Of a stretch of DNA of 64,000 nucleotides, positions 49,025 to 56,738 are shown piece after piece. The notes below the pieces were generated by a model. That model ran no database searches and was not told the origin of the DNA. It saw only the letters and a program-made list of their open reading frames with translations. Position numbers and translations under genes: made by a program. Every line of letters begins with the position of its first letter. Position 1 is the stretch's first letter. Source of the stretch: Lactarius indigo (Eukaryota; Basidiomycota; Agaricomycetes; Russulales; Russulaceae); the NCBI GenBank assembly GCA_025766275.1, contig JAFKAC010000028.1, positions 496,001 through 560,000 on the forward strand, written 5' to 3'.

Positions 49025-49433
49025 AACTTTGTATTCTTTTACGGGTTGGTCGCGTTCACGACTTCCGCTTTTCAAGTTGTATTTATTTTTTTGATCCATT
49101 GCACTCTTGTATCACTCCCTCCGCCTCACTTTGGTTCGAAGCTTCCCCGTTATGACACTAGGAACTACGATATGTGCTGTTTCTAGGTTAGAAGGAAGTG
49201 CTGGTAGAAGATTCGTCTGGCTCAATTTTGACATGATTGTCGCGCTGTATGGGTACCAGGAAGGAGCACTATGTCTCTTACGCGAGGGCTGAAGCGCTGA
49301 AGCGCTGATGGGTGCTGACTCGGACCTGTCCCGCCGGTCCGGACCTCGCTCCAGACTCTAAGTGGGACCTATCCAACAGTGACCAACGCGCTCCCCCCAG
49401 CTTCACTTCTCACAGCACAGTTATTCAAGAAAA
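49025..49433. other. Gap between NLR5 and NLR6
   Basis: 409 bp holding the NLR5 3' flank and the NLR6 promoter. No separate gene is seen, and no TATA element is certain. Confidence 0.45.
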
Positions 49434-51144
49434 ATGACGTCTTCTAACTTTCGACTGATTCGTGACGCATTAAAGGACTATCGTGACAAAACCGGGATAG
49501 ACTTACAGTCAAATCCTTTCGCCGATGAGCTCCAGCATTGCGACTCTGCCAAAGCAGTCTCTGATTTGCTTCAAGGCCAAGTGAAGGAATTTAAAGAGTA
49601 TAGGGAGGGTAATAGGAGGTTGATCAACTGGCTTCGTCCTGTAGTGGAAGTCGTGCACACCTTATCCGACGTTATTAGTGAGGCGGTTAGCCTGGTAGGT
49701 GGCCTAGGCCCTGCATACACCGTGACCCATTTGACCATTTTTTTTGCACTTACAGACCCCATTTCCCCCCGCGAAAGCAATCTTTGTTGGTGTCAAGGTT
49801 CTTCTTGATGTCCGTGTCCCCCTTGCATTTAACACATAGACCATCCTGATATTTGGGGTCATCAGGCCGCGAGTGGTGTCAGCTCGAGTTACGATGCACT
49901 GGTTGACCTCTTTGAATGCATCGGACATTTCCTCAACCGCCTCCATATCTATACCGGGCTCACCCTCAGCAGTTCGATGAAAGATATTATCGTGAAAATT
50001 ATGGTCGAGGTGCTCTCCGCTCTCGCCCTCGCAAAGAAACAGATCAAGGATGGGCGTTTCAGTAAGTGAATCCCCGGATTTTGTAGCTCGAGTCTATGAC
50101 TTATATTTCGCAGAGAAATTTGCAAAGAAACTTTTGGGAGAAAGCGAGGTCGAGGCCGTGTTAATTCGGCTGGAACGGCTCACTCAGGAGGAAGCTCGGA
50201 TGACAGCGGCTCATATCCTAGAAGTTGTTCATGGTCTCATGAATAATGTGAAGATAGCTATGGATGGTACGTGACCCTTGGTTGATCAACCGTGGACACC
50301 TTACCAAATTGTTGTTGGGTAGACGGCAAAGTTTCCGTCGATAGCATAAGGCAGTCTCTCGGTATGTCCGTCACGTGTGTGCAGATTTGTGCCTAACGTA
50401 CTACCGCGGGTGCTAGTTGTCATGCAAGAGATTGCCGAAGGGATCAACAAGATCAAACGTGCGTGGTTATTCCTCTTTTGCTTTGAGTTGCAACCGTTGG
50501 GGCTGAATCGCCTTGCAGGCGACCAGTTGCAAAAGGATGTCCGAACTTGGTTCTCTCCCCCGAATCCATCCGACAACCATCTTATAGCCCGCAAGTCTTA
50601 CCGAGGCGGAACTGCGGTGTGGTTTGCCCGAGGCAGTACATTCGAGAAGTGGATGACGGAAGGATCCCTGATGTGGATACACGGTAAACGTACGTCTGGC
50701 AGCCTTTCTCTTACACATACCTGACTCCCCCTTGTTTCGTATCAGCGGGATCGGGAAAGAGTGTGCTATGGTGCGTACCTCACAAACATACCCCGTCTTT
50801 CCGCTTTCAAACTTTCAATCAGCTCCACCGTCATCGAACAAGCGAAGACCTTACGCGATGCAGGACTAGGCCTGATAGCTTATTTTTATTTCGATTTTAG
50901 GGATCAAGCAAAGCAGGATGTCCGTGGTTTACTCTCCTCCCTCCTCATCCAGTTCGCCGCTAGATCCGATCCTTGCTACCACAAACTTTCTACGCTTTAT
51001 TCAAAATACGATAACGGGTTGGAGAAACCTGGCGAAGATGTCCTTATTCAATGTCTGGAAGATGTGCTGAGGATGCGAGGACGGCCTGCGATCTTTATTA
51101 TCGTAGATGGTCTCGACGAGTGTCCCAATAACATTGGGATTATA
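49434..51144 (+). pseudogene. NLR6, 5' part, cut in NACHT by a copia insertion
   Basis: The front half of a sixth NLR gene. The start at 49434 gives MTSSNFRLIRDALKDYRDKT. Helical exons follow (SSYDALVDLFECIGHFLNRL; LIRLERLTQEEARMTAAHIL). An exon at 50520-50694 gives VRTWFSPPNPSDNHLIARKS and WIHGK. Splicing restores Walker A GKPGSGKS (about 50747). Walker B IFIIVDGLDECP ends just before the insertion, and the coding line stops being NLR at 51144. Across the element the two halves join exactly in frame once the element and one target copy are set aside, and the exons seen here are otherwise undamaged. The gene was therefore probably functional until very recently. Transcripts now would end in LTR or antisense retroelement sequence. 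Confidence 0.87.
51140..51144. repeat. Target site duplication, left copy (TTATA)
   Basis: TTATA precedes the left LTR and recurs directly after the right LTR at 56734-56738. Five bp is the usual size for Ty1/copia integration. Confidence 0.88.
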
Positions 51145-51326
51145 TGTTCGAACTGAGGACCCTTAGTAGTGGTATGGTACAAACGACTGATATTGGGTAT
51201 ACCTGAGGACCCTTAGTAGTGGTATGGTACAAACGACTAAAGGTCAACGTATGTATACCGAGACGCGTATATAAAGGGTGTCACATGACCTGGAAGCGGT
51301 GTGGCGTGATCAGCACGACTCTAATA
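51145..51326 (-). repeat. 3' LTR of the copia element (182 bp)
   Basis: Plus-strand reading TGTTCGAACTGAGG...CTCTAATA. It differs from the other LTR only by 50 extra bp: a 35-bp stretch (TGAGGACCC...ACGACT) occurs twice, separated by 15 bp (GATATTGGGTATACC). Read in element orientation it contains CCTTTATATACGCG, a TATA-like box. Confidence 0.92.
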
Positions 51327-51335
51327 CTCCTCCTC
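51327..51335 (-). other. Polypurine tract
   Basis: On the element strand GAGGAGGAG lies directly before the 3' LTR, the expected place for the plus-strand priming tract. Confidence 0.65.
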
Positions 51336-51486
51336 GACACAAGCGCGTAAGGGTCAAAATAGGGTGGTGACGAGTCGAGTGAGATAGTGAATAAAATAAG
51401 AATAATAAAGAGTCAAATGGTAATATGGGTGGAGTAGGAAGAAAGCAAGAAATCGAGAATCGAGGCAAGAAAAGTTCGAGGCGCTA

Positions 51487-54400
51487 TTACTCCTCCTCGC
51501 TGCGGATGCAGTCGGCAGTGATGCCGAGATACTGACGTAGGCGGATGAAGTCGACTTTTCCCAGCGGTTTGGTAAAGATGTCAGCCGTGTTTTCTTTTGA
51601 GGGTACGCGGGAAACTGTGATGTCGCCGGAGAGGACTTGTTCGCGAGTAAAGTGATACTTGACGCGGATGTGTTTGGTGTGAGAGTGCCAGACATGGTCT
51701 TCCGCTAATCGAGAGGCGGCGTCATTGTCACATAGTAGACGGGTAGGTGAGGACGGGAGCAGGCGCAAGCCGGAGAGGAGCTGCCGCAGGAAGATCGCTT
51801 CGTGTGTGGCCTCATGCAGGGCGATGTATTCGGCGTAGCAGGATGAGTCGGCGACAGTGGCTTGCTTGCGGGAACACCAGGACACCATGCCCGAGCCTAG
51901 AGTGAAGCAGTAGCCCCCAATAGACCGGCTAGTATCGACGCAGTTAGCATAGTCTGAGTCAGAGTATCCAGCCAAGCTTAGTGCGTTACGTCCGCCCAGT
52001 GTTAGCGCGAATGAGCGGGTACCTTTGAGGTACCGTAGGACACGGATAGCGGCGGCCCAGTGCTCGGGTCGATAACAGTCCAAGAACGAGGATAGACGAC
52101 CGACAGCGTAGGCGATGTCAGGTCTCGTTGCCACCGCAAGGTACATGAGGCTGCCGACGAGTGAACGGTATGGGGTGCGCTCTATCCACTCGGAGACCTC
52201 GGGTGGTATTGGTAGTGTCTTGTCTGGTCGACGGAGCTGGAGTCCAGCCACCATCGGTGTGTCGGTTGGGTGCGCGTCGTTCTGGTTATACTGCTCGACC
52301 AGACGGTCAATCTTCGCGGCTTGTGAAAGGGAGATTAGGCGTTTCGAGTGGTCGCGGGATATGGCTATGCCCAGAGCATACTTGGCCGGTCCTAAGTCGG
52401 TTATATCCCACTGGGCTCTCAGTTTGTCGCGTAGCCAAGAATTGCCGTCTGGGGAGGACGCAGCAGAGACGATGTCGTCGACATGGACCACGAAGATGAT
52501 GACACCGTCGGGTGTTTCCCGGCGGTATACGCACCATTCGCATGGGAGGCGTTCGAAGCCCCACTGCGTCACGGCGTTGTGGAAGGTTTGGTTCCATATA
52601 CGGCTTGCTTGCTTCATCCCGTATATACTTTTCATTAGTTTCATCACCCAGTCCTCTTTTCCTTCGGCTTCGAAACCGGGGGGTTGTTCCATAAACATGG
52701 TCTCCCCCTCAGGTAGGATGCCGTGGAGGAAAGCCGTCTTGATGTCGAATTGTTGGACATCCCAGTCGAGGGTTGCGGCGATGTGTAGAATGGAGCGGAA
52801 AGATTCAAGGCGTACCGTTGGAGCTGTGGTCTTGTCGTAGTCGATGCCCCACCGCTGAGCGAACCCCTTGGCGACGTAACGTACTTTGTAACGCACGACT
52901 TTGCCGGTGTCGTCCCTTTTCTGTTTGCAGACCAGCTTCCCTTTCAGGGGACGATGGCTGGGCGGTACTTCTGAGCGGGGTACTAGTATAAAGACTTTTA
53001 GGTCTTCGAGGCTCTTCAGTTCTTCACGCCCGCCAGCAATCCAATACTCCCGTTCTGGGGAGGCGAGCGCTTGTGCCCAACTGGGCTCGTCGTCCGGCTC
53101 GAGTAGGGGTTCCAGGGAGCCATCACTGAGGGCGGCGAGAGCGTCGTCGACGGGGAGTGGTTCCTCGAAACAGAGGTCAGCAGGCAATAAGTCATGCGTA
53201 TCTCGTACGTCGGAATACTGCGAGAGTATTGCATACGCGTGGTCGGCCTGTGTTTGAGGTGTCGCAGAGCGGGATGACGCTCGCTCCTCCTGACGGCGCG
53301 TGCCGGATTGTCGCGCGGCAGCTATGGCCGCTGCGAGGCGAGGTCCAGGGCGTAAGCCGTCATCGGTCGTCATCCGTGTGGAGGGCACGGGGACACGGGA
53401 GGTGCGCCGCGGAGGGGGAGGCGGTATGTACGGTTCAGGGGATGGGGAAAGGGGAGTCATCGGAGAGAGGGGAGGGAGGGGTGGAAGGTTTGTGGGGGGA
53501 TTGGTGGTGATTATTTGAGGGATGGAGGTGTTTGCCGGTGCTGTAGGATTGACGTTATTGGAGTTGCTATCGATTGTAGGATTGACGGTATTGGTTTCGT
53601 TATCTATTGTAGGATTAGAGTCATGTGCGACGGTATCGTAAGGGGTGAGGCAATCAAGACTGGGGTCATCATTAGGTAATGAAAGTGAAGAAAACGGTTG
53701 CTCTGATATATCCGTATTGGGGAACTTCGGCGTAGGGCCGGGGGAATCCCAAGAAGGAGGTGCGGAAGAGGAAGACATGCCGAGTACAGTACCGGGGTGT
53801 AGGGGAGATGGTTCAGAATCTAGATGTTCTTTAAATGTGACATGGTAAGAATTAAAGACGCGAGAAGAGGAGGGGTCCCAGAGGCGATAAGCCTTTGAGT
53901 GAGGAGCATACCCGATTAGGACACAGGGGGTCGACCGTTGATAGATTTTCAAGAGTGCCGGGGTGTGGAGCGCGAAAGCGCGGCAGCCGATCTCTCTTAA
54001 ATGGGATAGCGAGGGACGCTGGCCGAACCAGAGTTCGTAAGGGGTCTTTCCATTGTTGGCAGTGGCGGCGGTCAGGGTCGTGAGGTATGCTGCCGTGGAA
54101 CAAAATTCGTCCCAAAGGGACGCTGGTGCGTTGCATGCGATGCGCATTGCGCGGGCTTTCCCGAGGATGGTTCTGTGCAGGCGTTCGGCCCTTCCATTCT
54201 GCGCCGACGTATAGGGGGCGGTGAGCTGATGATCGATCCCTTCGGCTTCGCACCAATGGCGCACTTGTGAGGAAACAAGTTCGCCGTTATCAGTGAGAAG
54301 GATACGGAGTTTGGCGTCGCTCTGCACAGTAACCGCTTTGTGCCAAGTTTGGATTGCGGCACAGGCATCGGATTTAGAACGGAGGGGAATGCTCCAAACG

Positions 54401-54543
54401 TAACCGGAAAAATCATCGATTAAGTTCATGGAGTAAACGTTGCCGGAGCGAGAAGTAACGGCCATTGGCCCACACAAATCCACGAACACTCTTTCCAACT
54501 TCCTTTCCGCCTTACGACCCTCCCGCGTCTTGGGAACTGATGA
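51487..54543 (-). CDS. Copia pol: integrase core, reverse transcriptase, RNase H
   Basis: The downstream part of the gag-pol frame. It is in the same frame as the upstream part but separated from it by one TGA. Integrase core: acidic residues in FVDLCGPM, LLTDNGE and RAERLHR (DDE triad), then a copia-type GKTPYELWFGQRPS segment. A Ser/Pro/Thr-rich linker follows. Reverse transcriptase: DWDVQQFDIKTAFLHG and the catalytic VVHVDDIVSAA. RNase H: SLAGYSDSDYANCVDTSRS, SWCSRKQATVADSSCYAEYI and a KHIRVKYHFTREQV end. The first Met is at 54498, but the homologous frame begins directly after the stop. No other lesion was seen, so catalytic capacity may persist if the TGA is read through or supplied in trans. 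Confidence 0.92.
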   Translation of the reverse strand, partial: SSVPKTREGRKAERKLERVFVDLCGPMAVTSRSGNVYSMNLIDDFSGYVWSIPLRSKSDACAAIQTWHKAVTVQSDAKLRILLTDNGELVSSQVRHWCEAEGIDHQLTAPYTSAQNGRAERLHRTILGKARAMRIACNAPASLWDEFCSTAAYLTTLTAATANNGKTPYELWFGQRPSLSHLREIGCRAFALHTPALLKIYQRSTPCVLIGYAPHSKAYRLWDPSSSRVFNSYHVTFKEHLDSEPSPLHPGTVLGMSSSSAPPSWDSPGPTPKFPNTDISEQPFSSLSLPNDDPSLDCLTPYDTVAHDSNPTIDNETNTVNPTIDSNSNNVNPTAPANTSIPQIITTNPPTNLPPLPPLSPMTPLSPSPEPYIPPPPPRRTSRVPVPSTRMTTDDGLRPGPRLAAAIAAARQSGTRRQEERASSRSATPQTQADHAYAILSQYSDVRDTHDLLPADLCFEEPLPVDDALAALSDGSLEPLLEPDDEPSWAQALASPEREYWIAGGREELKSLEDLKVFILVPRSEVPPSHRPLKGKLVCKQKRDDTGKVVRYKVRYVAKGFAQRWGIDYDKTTAPTVRLESFRSILHIAATLDWDVQQFDIKTAFLHGILPEGETMFMEQPPGFEAEGKEDWVMKLMKSIYGMKQASRIWNQTFHNAVTQWGFERLPCEWCVYRRETPDGVIIFVVHVDDIVSAASSPDGNSWLRDKLRAQWDITDLGPAKYALGIAISRDHSKRLISLSQAAKIDRLVEQYNQNDAHPTDTPMVAGLQLRRPDKTLPIPPEVSEWIERTPYRSLVGSLMYLAVATRPDIAYAVGRLSSFLDCYRPEHWAAAIRVLRYLKGTRSFALTLGGRNALSLAGYSDSDYANCVDTSRSIGGYCFTLGSGMVSWCSRKQATVADSSCYAEYIALHEATHEAIFLRQLLSGLRLLPSSPTRLLCDNDAASRLAEDHVWHSHTKHIRVKYHFTREQVLSGDITVSRVPSKENTADIFTKPLGKVDFIRLRQYLGITADCIRSEEE

Positions 54544-56442
54544 TCAGGACTGCTTGCCGAGTGCGCAGTGATCACATTTGGCTGGCAGTGAGGATAAATC
54601 GATCGGCATACCTGTGGAGACATTACCCTTTGCCATTTCGATCACTGTGCGATTGTTGCAGTGACCGAGCCGGCGGTGCCAGGTCTCTACATCTGGCACC
54701 CTGGCGTACAAGGCGGTGGGTTGCTTTGCAGGTTGCCGTCCTCTTGCCAAGGTGGACGGGGTTTGCGTGGTGAGGGTGTAAAGGCGCTTCGTAGGCGAGA
54801 GGACGCCGCGCACGAGCACAGTGTTGCTTTTGTTGGTGACCCAGCAGGTTTTGGAGTCGAAGTGGGTGGTATAGTTGCCGCAACTGTTCAGGGCAGGTAT
54901 GGAGATCAGTCGCACAGTTGAGTCTGGGATGTAAAGGACGTTGGTCAAGCGTAGGGTATGGCCGCTGGCGATACGCAGCTCGATGTCACCCACGCCGACG
55001 GCATAGATGGCAGATCTGGCGAGCCCCTTGACCGGGTGACGCGGGATGTTCCGAAGGTTTTTGAAGTCGGATGCATCTGGTGAGATATGGCAGGTTGCGC
55101 CTGTATCGAGGATGAATGGCATTTCAGCCGCGCGTGCCGAGCTACGGGGCGTTGTTGAGTAAGCCACAGTGCCTTCAGGGGGCACGTTAGGTGCCGCAGC
55201 GTTTTCAGCCCAGTTGATAGAAGCGCGCGCATCCCCGGTAGTAGCAAGCATTGCGTAGTACTCCTCCTGATCGTATTCGGCCATAGCGATGGAGGCGGAA
55301 TCTGCGTCCACGCTGTTCACGGGCTGTGTGGTCATGTTGGCTTCGGAGACGAGCATGTAGCACTTCCCGTTGATGGTTACGGTGTTGTTGCGTTTCGGCG
55401 GTTCTGTGGCAGCTGCCGCTTGCGGCGCGTTGTTGGTCTGGTTGGTGCTGTTGTTGCGGTTTGAGCGCGATTGCTGTCTGGTCGCCGCAGCAGTCCTCTG
55501 CGCCGCCCGCGCTTCGTCAAGGGATTTGCCTGCCATCTGGCCTCCCGGGGAGATGCAAAACTCGGTGCGATGGTTGCTGCGTTTGCAGTTGGCACAGGCC
55601 GGTCTGGTTTTGGTCGTGCTCGTGGTTGCCGCCAGAGCAGTATTCTCTCCCTGTACGGTGGTGAGTGGCATGCCCAAGACTTCGCGCCGTTGGAGCAACT
55701 GTTCCTCGCGAAGAACGCGCTCTTTGACTTCGACGGACGTGATGGACGCGTTCGACAGCATTTCGTTGATGGACGATTGCAATTGGGGAAGGGGGTCGAG
55801 TGAGTTGATATAGAGGAGAATCTTGAGTTTGTCATCGTCCATTTTCCCCATTTTGATGAATCGTTCATGCAGGCTGTCGATGTCATCTAAGGTTCGGCAT
55901 ATGTTTAGTGGGGGCTCAAGTGAGACGCGGACGTCGAGGGCCTTCTTCATGAGGTGGACCTGGGCGTGCGGGCCCAGGTTCTCGTGGCTTTTCCGCAGAG
56001 CGTCGTAGACTTCATGGGAATATTTGAACTTCTTAGCGATTCCGTATTCTGCGTTTGAGACGTGTTCCAAGATGAAGGCGCGGAGGGCGCGATCGCAGCT
56101 CTTCCAGTTGAGCGCCGCTCTTGGGTGAAGGGCAGGATCGGGACATGGAAGTGATCCGTCAAGGTAATAGGAGAAGTTTCGTTGGTCGACGACAAGGTTC
56201 AAGCGTCGATCCCATTCCTCCCAGTTGGATTTCAAACGATCGAGTCGAAGCTCCGCCGGCCAGTTTGGATCTGATGTGAATTGTTTTTCATTTATGACGA
56301 CATCGGCTGGTCCGCTGGAACCTCCTGTGCCGCCAGTAGTGTTGCCAGTGCCCGCGGCGCCTGGTGGATTGCTAGCTCCAGATCCCCCGGTGGGGGTATT
56401 GCCTGAGCTGCCTGTGTTGCCTGAGCCGCCAGTGGTCGACAT
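54544..56442 (-). CDS. Copia gag, protease and integrase zinc-binding region
   Basis: The first part of gag-pol, 632 residues. After a Gly/Thr/Ser-rich start (MSTTGGSGNTGSSGNTPTGG) comes a UBN2-like Gag region (LNWKSCDRALRAFILEHVSN; FIKMGKMDDDKLKILLYINS). Next is a CCHC zinc knuckle (CANCKRSNHRTEFC), the protease with active site LDTGATCHIS, and the Gag pre-integrase HHCC zinc site (WHRRLGHCNNRTV...CDHCALGKQ). The frame ends in TGA at 54546-54544, right after GKQS, where related elements run straight on into the integrase core. CGA to TGA is the simplest single change. Natural readthrough is the alternative. Confidence 0.9.
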   Translation of the reverse strand: MSTTGGSGNTGSSGNTPTGGSGASNPPGAAGTGNTTGGTGGSSGPADVVINEKQFTSDPNWPAELRLDRLKSNWEEWDRRLNLVVDQRNFSYYLDGSLPCPDPALHPRAALNWKSCDRALRAFILEHVSNAEYGIAKKFKYSHEVYDALRKSHENLGPHAQVHLMKKALDVRVSLEPPLNICRTLDDIDSLHERFIKMGKMDDDKLKILLYINSLDPLPQLQSSINEMLSNASITSVEVKERVLREEQLLQRREVLGMPLTTVQGENTALAATTSTTKTRPACANCKRSNHRTEFCISPGGQMAGKSLDEARAAQRTAAATRQQSRSNRNNSTNQTNNAPQAAAATEPPKRNNTVTINGKCYMLVSEANMTTQPVNSVDADSASIAMAEYDQEEYYAMLATTGDARASINWAENAAAPNVPPEGTVAYSTTPRSSARAAEMPFILDTGATCHISPDASDFKNLRNIPRHPVKGLARSAIYAVGVGDIELRIASGHTLRLTNVLYIPDSTVRLISIPALNSCGNYTTHFDSKTCWVTNKSNTVLVRGVLSPTKRLYTLTTQTPSTLARGRQPAKQPTALYARVPDVETWHRRLGHCNNRTVIEMAKGNVSTGMPIDLSSLPAKCDHCALGKQS

Positions 56443-56587
56443 GAGGTAGAGACTAGTGAAGGTTGAAAGGATGAAGAAGTGTGGTGTTTAGACCGCTGGA
56501 TGAGCTGAGGGGAGTTGGGTCGCTGAAGCGATTGGAGAGTGTTGAGCCGTTAGATCGTACTAGTAAGGGGAGGACCAGTTCAAGGGA

Positions 56588-56601
56588 CAGGGCCCATAAC
56601 C
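56588..56601 (-). other. Primer binding site, half-tRNA-iMet type
   Basis: Directly after the 5' LTR the element strand reads GGTTATGGGCCCTG. This complements the anticodon-loop region of initiator tRNA-Met (GGGCCCATAACC), as in Drosophila copia, not a tRNA 3' end. Confidence 0.7.
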
Positions 56602-56733
56602 TGTTCGAACTGAGGACCCTTAGTAGTGGTATGGTACAAACGACTAAAGGTCAACGTATGTATACCGAGACGCGTATATAAAGGGTGTCACATGACCTGG
56701 AAGCGGTGTGGCGTGATCAGCACGACTCTAATA
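56602..56733 (-). repeat. 5' LTR of the copia element (132 bp)
   Basis: Same wording as the left LTR without the 50-bp extra segment. In element orientation it begins TATTAGAGTCGTG and ends GTTCGAACA, so the usual TG start is TA in both LTRs. Confidence 0.93.
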
Positions 56734-56738
56734 TTATA
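56734..56738. repeat. Target site duplication, right copy (TTATA)
   Basis: Matches 51140-51144 and abuts the right LTR end. NLR6 coding sequence resumes directly after it with TCCCCGCGCCAACAG (SPRQQ). Confidence 0.88.

Larger units (their letters stand above)
51145..56733 (-). mobile_element. Ty1/copia LTR retrotransposon inserted in NLR6
   Basis: A 5589-bp element, minus strand, with short LTRs, a PBS, a PPT and a single gag-pol frame in the order Gag, protease, integrase, reverse transcriptase, RNase H. Having integrase before RT defines the copia superfamily. LTRs are identical over their shared bases, so the insertion is very recent. It sits inside the NACHT exon of NLR6, in antisense orientation to it. 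One in-frame TGA (54546-54544) interrupts gag-pol. A 5-bp target duplication flanks the element. Confidence 0.95.

Noticed and set aside
52115..52840. Plus-strand 241-codon frame in the copia element
   Set aside because: It is a shadow of the reverse transcriptase/RNase H frame on the other strand, where all catalytic motifs are.
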